64,000 bases of DNA from Comamonas terrae. GTDB lineage: Bacteria > Pseudomonadota > Gammaproteobacteria > Burkholderiales > Burkholderiaceae_C. The position numbers and the translations under genes were made by a program. Shown one piece after another: positions 8,111 through 15,853 of this stretch (positions are counted from its first letter, which is position 1; every line of letters begins with the position of its first letter). The notes under the pieces are model-generated. The model did no database searches, was not told the origin of the DNA, and saw nothing but the letters and a program-made list of their open reading frames with translations. The stretch is from assembly GCF_001544075.1 (NCBI RefSeq), contig NZ_BCNT01000008.1, positions 62,001 to 126,000 on the forward strand, written 5' to 3'.

Positions 8111-8718
8111 CATTCCCTCCCCGGTATCTGCTGCCGTGCCCAGAGAGCGCGCGCCTGTTCCATGGCCTCGACCGTGTCGACATCGAGCACGCAACCTTCG
8201 TCGAATGTCGGCAGCGCTGTGCACAAGCCGGCAGCCATGGCCTCGCGGACCACACTGGCGGCGCCCTGGTCGCCGGTCAGCTGCATCAGGGCGGGCCCGG
8301 CCGCGGCGGAAAAAGCAACCGGATGGCCTTTTCGGCCCTGGAACCGGGGCTGGATCACGGTGAGCGCCTCGGGATGCTGCGCCGAGGCCTCCACCAGCGC
8401 CCGGGCAACGATGCGCAGGGTGGCGGGCTGTACCAGAGGAAGATCGGCCGGAAGAATGAGCCAGCCCGCGGAGCCGGCCGTGGCCCGCACGGCCGCGGCA
8501 ATGCTGTCGCCCATGCCGGGATGCGGCCCCCGCTCCAGATGCCAGGGCAGGCCGCTGGCCTGCACGCCGGCCAGTATGTTTTCAAGTACCGTGGGGCTGC
8601 CCGGGCCGCCCAGCAGGGCGTCGAGCTTGTGTGTGCTGCCGCCCGAGGCGCGAAAGCGCTCTCCCCTGCCGGCGGCGAGTATCAGGATGCAGGGTGGTGT
8701 GGGCAGGGATGAGTTCAT
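8110..8718 (-). CDS. MobA-like molybdenum-cofactor-type nucleotidyltransferase
   Basis: 202 aa from the ATG at 8718. The nucleotide-binding start ILILAAGRGERFRASGGSTHKL and the acidic motif WLILPADLPLV (catalytic metal-binding Asp) define the MobA/MocA-like NTP-transferase fold; GMGDSIAAAV is also typical. Members add CMP or GMP to molybdopterin or act in xanthine dehydrogenase maturation. No xdh or mob gene is adjacent, so the exact nucleotide and target remain open. The gene is divergent from pdxH, with only 47 bases between starts. Confidence 0.82.
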   Translation of the reverse strand: MNSSLPTPPCILILAAGRGERFRASGGSTHKLDALLGGPGSPTVLENILAGVQASGLPWHLERGPHPGMGDSIAAAVRATAGSAGWLILPADLPLVQPATLRIVARALVEASAQHPEALTVIQPRFQGRKGHPVAFSAAAGPALMQLTGDQGAASVVREAMAAGLCTALPTFDEGCVLDVDTVEAMEQARALWARQQIPGRE

Positions 8719-8765
8719 GGCTTTCGGATTTGCATGCGGGCATCTGAAGCGGCAGGCGCGGCACA

Positions 8766-9422
8766 ATGCAGAACATGAGCAGCTTATCTTCTTCCATCGC
8801 CGATCTGCGCAAAAGCTACGAACGCGCCGAGCTCAGCGAATCCGCCTCCCATACCGATCCCCTGCAGCAATTCGACCAATGGCTGCAGGAAGCCCTGCGC
8901 GCCCAGGTGCCCGAGCCCAATGCCATGACGGTGGCCACCGTGGGCGGCGACATGCGCCCCAGCACGCGCATCGTGCTGATCAAGGGCTATGACGAGCGTG
9001 GCATCGTCTGGTACACGAACTACGACAGCCGCAAGGGCCGGGAACTGGCCGGCAATCCGTTTGCGGCCCTGCAGTTCCACTGGGTGGAACTGGAGCGCGT
9101 GGTACGCATCGAAGGCCGCGTGGAGCAGGTCAGTGCCGAGGAAAGCGACGCCTACTACAACAGCCGCCCGCTCGATTCCCGCATAGGTGCCTGGGCCAGC
9201 CCGCAAAGCCAGGTGATCAGCAGCCGCAGCGTGCTGGTGACCAATGCCGCCAAGTACGGTGCGCAGTTCCTGCTGAATCCGCCCCGTCCTCCGCATTGGG
9301 GCGGTTTCCGCCTGATGCCCGATCGCTGGGAATTCTGGCAAGGTCGCAAAAGCCGCCTGCACGACCGTCTCTGCTACCGTCTGGAAGATGGCGTCTGGCT
9401 GCGCGAGCGCCTGGCGCCCTGA
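8766..9422 (+). CDS. pdxH: Pyridoxamine/pyridoxine 5'-phosphate oxidase
   Basis: 218 aa, normal length. It contains [79 protein letters not shown] and the C-terminal [19 protein letters not shown] signature, all hallmarks of PdxH with FMN and substrate residues intact. It makes pyridoxal 5'-phosphate from PNP or PMP using oxygen. An ATG at 8775 is a possible alternative start. Confidence 0.96.
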   Translation: MQNMSSLSSSIADLRKSYERAELSESASHTDPLQQFDQWLQEALRAQVPEPNAMTVATVGGDMRPSTRIVLIKGYDERGIVWYTNYDSRKGRELAGNPFAALQFHWVELERVVRIEGRVEQVSAEESDAYYNSRPLDSRIGAWASPQSQVISSRSVLVTNAAKYGAQFLLNPPRPPHWGGFRLMPDRWEFWQGRKSRLHDRLCYRLEDGVWLRERLAP

Positions 9423-9435
9423 ATCGGGGCAAGAG

Positions 9436-9464
9436 AACAAAGGCCCTTGTGCAGGGCCTTTGTT
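9436..9464 (+). terminator. Hairpin terminator after pdxH
   Basis: AACAAAGGCCC and GGGCCTTTGTT form an 11-bp stem around TTGTGCA; there is no long T run afterwards. Confidence 0.75.
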
Positions 9465-9566
9465 CGAAGACACAGCTCTTCCATGGCACAGCTTGAAAGC
9501 CCCTCCTTACTGGAGACAGAAATGGCAGAAACGTCCCTTTTCGTGAGTGAAGATGGATTGAAATAT

Positions 9567-9583
9567 TCATGTAAGTTACATTA
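9567..9583. promoter_or_regulatory. Operator-like palindrome before the recombinase-like gene
   Basis: ATGTAA-G-TTACAT (9569-9581) is a perfect inverted repeat 12 bases before the ATG at 9594, with outer TT/AA also pairing. The local sequence is AT-rich and TTGAAA lies at 9558-9563. Likely a repressor site or promoter operator; the binding protein is unknown. Confidence 0.5.
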
Positions 9584-9593
9584 AAATTCCTGC

Positions 9594-10697
9594 ATGAACG
9601 ATGCATCGATGTCCCAGGATAGTTCTGCCTCTTCAGCCTCTCTTCCGAACGGACTGGAGCTTTTTCAGGACTGGCTGACCCATGAAGGCAGCAAAAGCTG
9701 GAATCCGCTGGACACCTCGCCGGACGGCGGCTATGAGCATGTCTGGATGGCCTGGCTGGGGCATCTGGCCGCCGCCCGCCATCCAGGCAAGCGTCAGGGC
9801 ATGGGCCCCACCCTCACCGCAAGGCCGAAAACTCCTCGTCCAACCGCTTCTTCCACAAGGAATAGCAAGGCCTGGCATGAGGCAACGGCCGTCGATGTGC
9901 AGCGTTTTCTCCAGATGCGCGCTGGTCAACAGGCCCATCATCAGCCAGACAGGCAGATCAGCGACGTGACGCGCAGGCGCTATTGGCGCCTGCTGGAGCG
10001 CGTCTACGAACATGCGCTTGCGCATGGCTGGATCACGGCCAATCCGGCTTCCGGCCTGGAACCGGATGATCGCCCACCCGCCGAAGACGGCAAGGGGCAT
10101 TGCCTGCCTCCCCTGCTCTGGCAAAGTCTGCCGCGCCACTTTCCTCCCGCCGATGGCTACCAGAATGCGCGCGACCGGGCCATTGTGCTGCTGCTGTATG
10201 AACTGGCGCTGGCGCCCGAGGAAGTGCGAGCGTTGCTGTGGCGCGACCTGCTCGATGCCGACCAGCAGCCCTGGTCTCCTGCATCGGGACGGGAACGGCC
10301 TGCGGCATTGCGCATAGACGGCGCCCGGGCCGCCCAGCAGCGCATGCTGCCGCTGCCCGAAAACACTGCCGGCGCCCTGGCCGACTGGCGCCGCTTCAGC
10401 AGCGCCCAGCGCGGCCCGGGCGTCGTGGAAGCAGATGCACTGGTGTTCTATTCGCGCCGCGGCGGGCCTTTGTCGGTGCGCATGCTGTTCCATGTGGCTT
10501 CGCAGATCATCCAGCGCGCGCACCAGGCCCAGCCCGAGGATGCCCAGAAGGCGCCGCTGCAGCGCGTAGGCCCGCAGGTACTGCGCAATACCGCCATCGT
10601 GCAATGGCTGCGCGCCGGACGCCCCGAGCTCGAAGTCATTGCACAGATCGGCGTGGAAAGCACACGGGCCCTGCGCCACCTGCAACACTATCTGTAG
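9594..10697 (+). CDS. Tyrosine-recombinase-like protein with degenerate active site
   Basis: 367 aa. The N-terminal part (about 20-165) resembles a SAM-like core-binding domain and the C-terminal part (about 185-365) follows the integrase/XerC fold: RDRAIVLLLYELALAPEEVRALLWRDLL, GGPLSVRMLFHVASQI and PQVLRNTAIVQWLRAGRPELEVIAQIG ending HLQHYL. The first catalytic Arg (normally TGLR) reads LAPE, the HxLR box reads QVLR, and the later GH box reads GVES. A C-terminal Tyr (LQHYL) and one Arg remain. There is no attachment site or phage gene nearby. It may be a domesticated DNA-binding protein rather than an active recombinase. Confidence 0.75.
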   Translation: MNDASMSQDSSASSASLPNGLELFQDWLTHEGSKSWNPLDTSPDGGYEHVWMAWLGHLAAARHPGKRQGMGPTLTARPKTPRPTASSTRNSKAWHEATAVDVQRFLQMRAGQQAHHQPDRQISDVTRRRYWRLLERVYEHALAHGWITANPASGLEPDDRPPAEDGKGHCLPPLLWQSLPRHFPPADGYQNARDRAIVLLLYELALAPEEVRALLWRDLLDADQQPWSPASGRERPAALRIDGARAAQQRMLPLPENTAGALADWRRFSSAQRGPGVVEADALVFYSRRGGPLSVRMLFHVASQIIQRAHQAQPEDAQKAPLQRVGPQVLRNTAIVQWLRAGRPELEVIAQIGVESTRALRHLQHYL

Positions 10698-10733
10698 CAT
10701 GCAGATCAACGCCCCAGCCCGGGGGCTCCGGCT

Positions 10734-12932
10734 TTAGAAGTCCACCTTCACACCGGCCGTCAGGTTGCGGCCCATCAGCGGCGCCTGCATCTTGATGAAC
10801 GACGTGGCGGCGTAGGCCAGCCTGTTGGTCAGGTTCTGGCCCTTCACATAGACCTGCCAGGTATTGGCGCCGGACTTCCAGCGGTAGCTCGCGCCAAGGT
10901 TGAGCACGCCATAGGCAGGGGTTTCGCTCTCATAGGCAGCCGTGCGGTTCTGCCTGAGCACCTGCACCCACTCGGCCATGGTGTCCCAGCCCTGGATGCG
11001 ACCGTCCACCCGCAGGCCCCAGCGCTGGGCCGGAATGCGCGGCAGCGGCGAACCGTTGTCCAGCCGCGCACGCACGCCGTCCCCGAACACCGTCACGGCC
11101 CACTGGCTGGACAGGCGTTGGCGCAACTGGGCTTCCCAGCCCGTGAAGCGCGCATCGCCCTGGGTGTATTGCAGCAGTTGCAGGCCATCGAGCTCATCCA
11201 GCGTGGTGCCGTAAATGTAGTCCTTGATGCGGTAGTGGTAGGCACTGAGCTTCCAGGTCGTGTCGCCTGCGTTCTTGCCTACGCTCAGATCCAGCGCCTG
11301 GGAACGCTCGCGCTTGAGATCGGCATTGCCGCGCTCGTAGGTGGAGGTGGCCATGTGCAGGCCGTTGGCGAACAGTTCCTCGGCCGTGGGCATGCGGCTG
11401 CCGTTGGTATAGGACGCCGTGGCGCTGTAGCCCGGCATGAATTTCCACACCGTGCCCAGCGACAGGGACGTGGCCCGGTGGCTGCGCTTTTCGTCGCTGG
11501 CCTGGGCCTCGATGCTCTGGCGGTCATGGCGCAGCGCGGCCTGCAGGCTCCAGTCCTGCCAGCGGTATTCCTCCAGCAGGTACAGGCTGTCGCGGCGCGT
11601 GTCCGTAGGCTGGATATAGGCTTCCTCGCCCTGGGCGCTGAAGCGCCGCTGCATGGTCTGCAGACCCAGCGTGCCACGCCAGCCTGCAATGGGTTCGTGC
11701 TCCACTTCCATGCGCAGATCGTGCGCGCGGTTCTTGAAGCTGGTGGCCACCTGGCCATCCTCCACCTCGTCGTGGTGGTAGTCGGTGAAACCGCCGCGCA
11801 GGCGCACGGCCGCGATCCCTGCGGTGGGCTGACGCCATTCGCCACGCAGATCCCAGCGTTCGCTGAGCAGCTTCACAACGGGCACGCCGCCGGCGTCGCC
11901 GCCCCCTGCAGCATGGTCGTGCCCGTCGCCACCGTCGTGGGCGCCGCAGTGCAGATGGTCGTCATGCGCATGGCATCCTTCAAAACTGTGGTTGTGGCCC
12001 GGCAGGCCATAGTTCGCCGCCTGGCGCGTGTAGGCCAGGCCCAGGTAGCCTTTATCCGTGACCCAGGAAAGGCCCAGGCTGCCCGTATCGGTGCGGTTGA
12101 AGCTGCCGGCCACCTTGCCGCCCTGGCTCCAGCCGCTGCCCACGCGGTAGTCGCCGGCGTTGCGTGCCACGCCTTCGGCATGCAGCACCAGGGTGCCGGC
12201 ACCGCTTTTCGCAGGCGTGGCGCCGGTCAGCGAGAACGCGCCCGCCGCCTGGCCATCGGCCGTGCTGCCCTGCAGCTGGGCCGAGCCTTCGATGCCGTTG
12301 GCAGGCACGGCGGTGGGAATCTTGTTGTCCAGCACATTGACCACGCCGCCCATGGCGCCCGCGCTGTACAGCAGGGCGGAGGGGCCGCGCAACACTTCCA
12401 TTTGTCGGGCCAGCATGGGCTCGCTGGTCACCGCGTGGTCGGGGCTGACGGTGGAGGCGTCCTGCAGGTCCGAGCCGTCGCTCAGGATGGACACGCGCGC
12501 GCCGTCCATGCCGCGGATGATGGGTCGGCTTGCGCCGGCGCCGAAATGGCTGGCATTGATGCCGGGCTCGGCCGCCAGCGTCTCGCCGAGCGTCGCGGCC
12601 TGGCGCTTGAGCAGCGCGTCGGCGTCGAGCACCTGCACCGGCGTGGCCATGTCCGATGCAGCCATGCCGGTGGCGGACACCGTGACCTCGCCCAGGGTGG
12701 CGCCATCGCCGGTGCCCGCCTGGGTCGCGGCTGGAGCGGCGGGGGCCTCAGCGGCGGACTGAGCCATGGCCGGCGAGGCGCAGATCAGCGCGCACAGGCC
12801 AAGGCCGGCCAGCACGACGGGGCGCAGCGCGGCCGGGGGCAGGTTGCGGGTATTGCGCTGCGCGGCAGCCTGCAGAGAGAAAGCCTCGCAAGGAGAAGAG
12901 AAAACAGGAAAGAAACGAACAGGTGACTGCAT
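10734..12932 (-). CDS. TonB-dependent outer-membrane receptor, ZnuD-like with His-rich loop
   Basis: 732 aa from the ATG at 12932, with GGAG upstream. A long signal peptide ends around ASPAMAQ. TonB box-like LGEVTVSATG is followed by the plug domain (PIIRGMDGARVSILSDG, EVLRGPSALLYSAGAMGGVVN) and a C-terminal beta-barrel ending in GVKVDF. Around residues 315-350 there is an extracellular-type insertion very rich in His, Asp and two Cys (GHNHSFEGCHAHDDHLHC, then DGGDGHDH). Such His-rich loops mark zinc-uptake receptors like ZnuD. Iron-chelate uptake is less likely. It lies downstream of a DUF2946-like gene on the same strand. Confidence 0.88.
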   Translation of the reverse strand: MQSPVRFFPVFSSPCEAFSLQAAAQRNTRNLPPAALRPVVLAGLGLCALICASPAMAQSAAEAPAAPAATQAGTGDGATLGEVTVSATGMAASDMATPVQVLDADALLKRQAATLGETLAAEPGINASHFGAGASRPIIRGMDGARVSILSDGSDLQDASTVSPDHAVTSEPMLARQMEVLRGPSALLYSAGAMGGVVNVLDNKIPTAVPANGIEGSAQLQGSTADGQAAGAFSLTGATPAKSGAGTLVLHAEGVARNAGDYRVGSGWSQGGKVAGSFNRTDTGSLGLSWVTDKGYLGLAYTRQAANYGLPGHNHSFEGCHAHDDHLHCGAHDGGDGHDHAAGGGDAGGVPVVKLLSERWDLRGEWRQPTAGIAAVRLRGGFTDYHHDEVEDGQVATSFKNRAHDLRMEVEHEPIAGWRGTLGLQTMQRRFSAQGEEAYIQPTDTRRDSLYLLEEYRWQDWSLQAALRHDRQSIEAQASDEKRSHRATSLSLGTVWKFMPGYSATASYTNGSRMPTAEELFANGLHMATSTYERGNADLKRERSQALDLSVGKNAGDTTWKLSAYHYRIKDYIYGTTLDELDGLQLLQYTQGDARFTGWEAQLRQRLSSQWAVTVFGDGVRARLDNGSPLPRIPAQRWGLRVDGRIQGWDTMAEWVQVLRQNRTAAYESETPAYGVLNLGASYRWKSGANTWQVYVKGQNLTNRLAYAATSFIKMQAPLMGRNLTAGVKVDF

Positions 12933-13179
12933 TGCAGACTCCACAAGGCACACGCCTTCCAATCGCGGCAATCCAGCGATCAGGCCTGTGCGGATATCAA
13001 GCTAAACCGGCTGCAGAGCCCGTAAAACAAGCACAGCCAGCTACGAAATGTGAAGTTGCAAGAAAAGCGCGCCGGCCCTGTTGCCTGCGGAAAGCTCGGC
13101 ATGGGCAGCGGATGGCACGGCCATGTGCTGTCGGCAAGGACAGGCATGCAGCGTGCAACCGCTCTGGAGCGGCAGGCGG

Positions 13180-13683
13180 CTATATCTTGCGCAGGCGAAG
13201 GGCGGGAGGAGCGCGCGCGTCGAAGAACGCGGCAGGTAGATGGTCCGGCGCCGCCTGTGCATGCGGCAGCGGCAGCGCACTTTCGGGAGCGACGGGTTCG
13301 AAGCAGGCCACCGTCGGCGGGCCCGCATAGCTGTGGTTGAGCTGGTCCAGCAGCTGGCACTCTGCCGGACCGTGGCCGCCGAACAGAGCATGGACCCAGG
13401 AGTGCGGTACACAGCCTGCGGCACCGGCATCCGCCGAAGCGGCCTTGCAGCCGTCCGCAGTCGCCAGGCCGGCGGTACCGGCCTGTACCGCATGCAGACC
13501 CGTGGCATGCACCACGCGGTGCATCTGCCCCAGCAACGGGCCAAGCACCAGGGCCAGCAGCAGCCACAGCATCAGCCCATAGCGGTCCAGTCGTGCGTGC
13601 CCTCCTCCAGCATGCACGCGCAATGCCCCAGGCGGCCGGTCAGCCGCCGCAGCGCGGGCTTGGGAAAAGAAAGGCGGTTTCAA
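13180..13683 (-). CDS. DUF2946-like exported small protein
   Basis: Up to 167 aa, start uncertain: the longest frame begins with TTG at 13683, and the first internal ATG at 13572 would remove the positive charges before the hydrophobic segment. LMLWLLLALVLGPLLGQMHRVVHA looks like a signal peptide. The rest has spaced His and Cys (HRVVHATGLHAVQ, CVPHSWVHALFGGHG, LNHSY), as in DUF2946 proteins often found beside metal TonB receptors. Role unknown; periplasmic metal handling would fit. The 247 bases to the receptor start contain no gene and no clear Zur box that I can recognise. Confidence 0.6.
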   Translation of the reverse strand: MKPPFFSQARAAAADRPPGALRVHAGGGHARLDRYGLMLWLLLALVLGPLLGQMHRVVHATGLHAVQAGTAGLATADGCKAASADAGAAGCVPHSWVHALFGGHGPAECQLLDQLNHSYAGPPTVACFEPVAPESALPLPHAQAAPDHLPAAFFDARAPPALRLRKI

Positions 13684-13800
13684 GGGACGGGACTATGCAA
13701 AGCGCAGTTCCAAGCGGCGAAGCTGCGCTGGTAGGGACCCGTAGTGTAAGCCGATTGCCGACAGCTGCCGGTGCTCGATCCACCGCCCAAGCCCGCGGGC

Positions 13801-14337
13801 TCAGTCCTTTTGCCATTTGCCGAAGGCATGGCGGAATTTCTGCACCTTCGGGCCGACCACAAAGGCGCAGTAGCCCTGCTGCGGATGCTGGAGGAAATAG
13901 TTCTGGTGGTAGTCCTCGGCCGGCCAGTAGCTTTGCAGCGGCTGCACCTCGGTCACGATGGGCGCATCGTAGGCCTTGGCGGCCTGCAGCTCGGCAATCA
14001 GGCCGCGGGCAATCTCTGCCTGCCCGGGCGTGGTGGTGTAAATGCCGCTGCGGTATTGCGTGCCCACGTCGTTGCCCTGGCGGTTCAGGGTGGTCGGATC
14101 GTGCGTGCCGAAGAAGATCAGCAGCAGATCCCTGAGGCCGATCACGGCCGGATCGAACTGCACACGGATCACCTCGGCATGGCCGGTGGCGCCGGTGCAC
14201 ACGGCCTCGTAGCTCGGATGCTCCAGATGGCCGTTGGCATAGCCGCTTTCCACATCCGTCACACCGCGCACGCGGTCGAACACGGCCTCGGTGCACCAGA
14301 AGCACCCTCCGCCCAGATAAATCGTCTCAATGGCCAT
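13801..14337 (-). CDS. msrA: Peptide-methionine (S)-S-oxide reductase
   Basis: 178 aa from the ATG at 14337, with GGGTGGGGG six bases upstream; an ATG at 14343 is an alternative. The catalytic motif GGGCFWCTEAVF lies at the N-terminus, followed by VESGYANG, YEAVCTGATGHAEVIRVQFDP and AEDYHQNYF, all standard for MsrA. It reduces methionine-S-sulfoxide in proteins using thioredoxin. No signal peptide is visible, so it should be cytoplasmic, complementing the periplasmic MsrP-like system at the left edge. Confidence 0.95.
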   Translation of the reverse strand: MAIETIYLGGGCFWCTEAVFDRVRGVTDVESGYANGHLEHPSYEAVCTGATGHAEVIRVQFDPAVIGLRDLLLIFFGTHDPTTLNRQGNDVGTQYRSGIYTTTPGQAEIARGLIAELQAAKAYDAPIVTEVQPLQSYWPAEDYHQNYFLQHPQQGYCAFVVGPKVQKFRHAFGKWQKD

Positions 14338-14588
14338 CGTCATCCCCCACCCGGACACCTTTTCCGGGCATCCCGTGAGGTTAGCGCATCTGCAACGATC
14401 TGCCGGCCGCAGCGTGCAAAGGCCATGGCTTACGCCGCGATGCAGATTTGCCGCAGTCCGGGGGCCGACCCGCGTGACCGCCGCAGCCGCCCCCGCTAGG
14501 ATGGCGGGGTTTTGCCCGAAACAGGCTTTCCCGGGAAAGCCGGGACAAGGCAGGCCTTCCCCATCCAGTCCCCAAGGAACCCCATTTC

Positions 14589-15851
14589 ATGAAGCGCTAC
14601 GGCCGCTGGCTCATCGGTTTGTTGACGGTTGCCCTGCTCGCGGCCCTCGGCATCCGCGTTGCCGGCAACTATCAGAAAAAGCAACGCGCGACGACCGAGG
14701 CCACGCAATCCCGGGAACTGCCCATCCATGTTTCCGGCCAGGAAGTGATCGCCGCCCAGCCGCGCGCCATGGCGCTGACCGTACCTGCCAGCGGCGTGGT
14801 CCAGGCCGTCCACTCCGCCGTGGTCAAGGCCTATGTGGCCGGTGAACTGCGCGGACTGACGGTACGCGAGGGCGATGCCGTGAAGAAAGGCCAGTTGCTG
14901 GCCCGCATCGACGCCACCGAGGTCGATGCCCGCTGGCGCCAGGCCCAGCAGCAGGCCGATGCGGCACGCGCGCAGCTGGCCATCGCCCAACGCCAGCATG
15001 ACAACAACCAGGCCTTGGTGAAGAAGGGCTTCATCTCCGATACGGCACTGGCGACCTCGCGCGCCAACCTCGATGCCGCGCAGGCCAATCTGGCCGCGGC
15101 CCAGGCGGCGGCCGATGGCGCCCGCAAAAGCGTGCGCGATACGGCGATCACCAGCCCCATGAACGGCCAGGTCGCCCAGCGCTTTGTACAGACTGGCGAA
15201 CGCGTGGGCGTGGAGGCGCGCATCGTGGAGATCGTGGACCCGAGCCAGCTGGAAATCGTGGTCCAGCTCGCGCCCGCCGATTCCGTGCAGGTCCGAGTGG
15301 GCCAGATGGCACAGCTGCAGGTGCCGGGCGCCGCGGCCGATCTGGCCCCGGTCCAGGCCAGGGTGGCGCGCATCAACCCCAGCGCCCAGGCTGGCTCGCG
15401 CACCGTGACCGCCTATCTGAGCATGTTGCCGCCCACCCCTGCCGAAGGCAGCAAAAACAGTAGCAGCCTGCTCTTGGCAGATATGCGTCCCGGGCTTTTT
15501 CTGCAAGGATTCATCGTAACCGGCCAGGCCGAGCAGTTGGCCCTGCCGCTGACCGCCGTGCGCACTGACAGGCCCCGGCCCTATGTGCAGGTGCTGCAGC
15601 CGGACACGGCGGAAGGCAAACCCGGCAATGAACCGGGCAGCGCCGCGTTCCAGCGCGTGGCCCACCGCTTTGTGCAACTGGGCCGGCAGACTTCGCTGGA
15701 CGGCACCACCTGGGTGCAGATCACCTCAGGCCTTGCAGCCGGCAGCCTGGTGCTGGGCGGCAGCGCCGGCGGCCTGCGCGAAGGCACGGCCGTGATCGTG
15801 GACGAGGCTGCAGCCCCGGCGCCTTCCGGCTCTTCCCCTGGAGGCCGCTGA
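14589..15851 (+). CDS. RND efflux periplasmic adaptor (membrane fusion protein)
   Basis: 420 aa; AAGGAACC precedes the start. One N-terminal helix (WLIGLLTVALLAALGIRVAG) anchors it. The lipoyl half-motifs GELRGLTVREGDAVKKGQLLARID and DTAITSPMNGQVAQRFVQTGERV flank an alpha-helical hairpin (about 110-180) rich in Ala/Gln, followed by beta-barrel and membrane-proximal domains. It should bridge the downstream RND transporter to a TolC-type channel. Only two bases separate its stop from the transporter start. Confidence 0.93.
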   Translation: MKRYGRWLIGLLTVALLAALGIRVAGNYQKKQRATTEATQSRELPIHVSGQEVIAAQPRAMALTVPASGVVQAVHSAVVKAYVAGELRGLTVREGDAVKKGQLLARIDATEVDARWRQAQQQADAARAQLAIAQRQHDNNQALVKKGFISDTALATSRANLDAAQANLAAAQAAADGARKSVRDTAITSPMNGQVAQRFVQTGERVGVEARIVEIVDPSQLEIVVQLAPADSVQVRVGQMAQLQVPGAAADLAPVQARVARINPSAQAGSRTVTAYLSMLPPTPAEGSKNSSSLLLADMRPGLFLQGFIVTGQAEQLALPLTAVRTDRPRPYVQVLQPDTAEGKPGNEPGSAAFQRVAHRFVQLGRQTSLDGTTWVQITSGLAAGSLVLGGSAGGLREGTAVIVDEAAAPAPSGSSPGGR

Positions 15852-15853
15852 CC

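Noticed and set aside
9594..10697. Integrative element or genomic-island end at the recombinase-like gene
   Set aside because: No tRNA, direct repeats, or phage or plasmid genes nearby, and key catalytic residues are missing.
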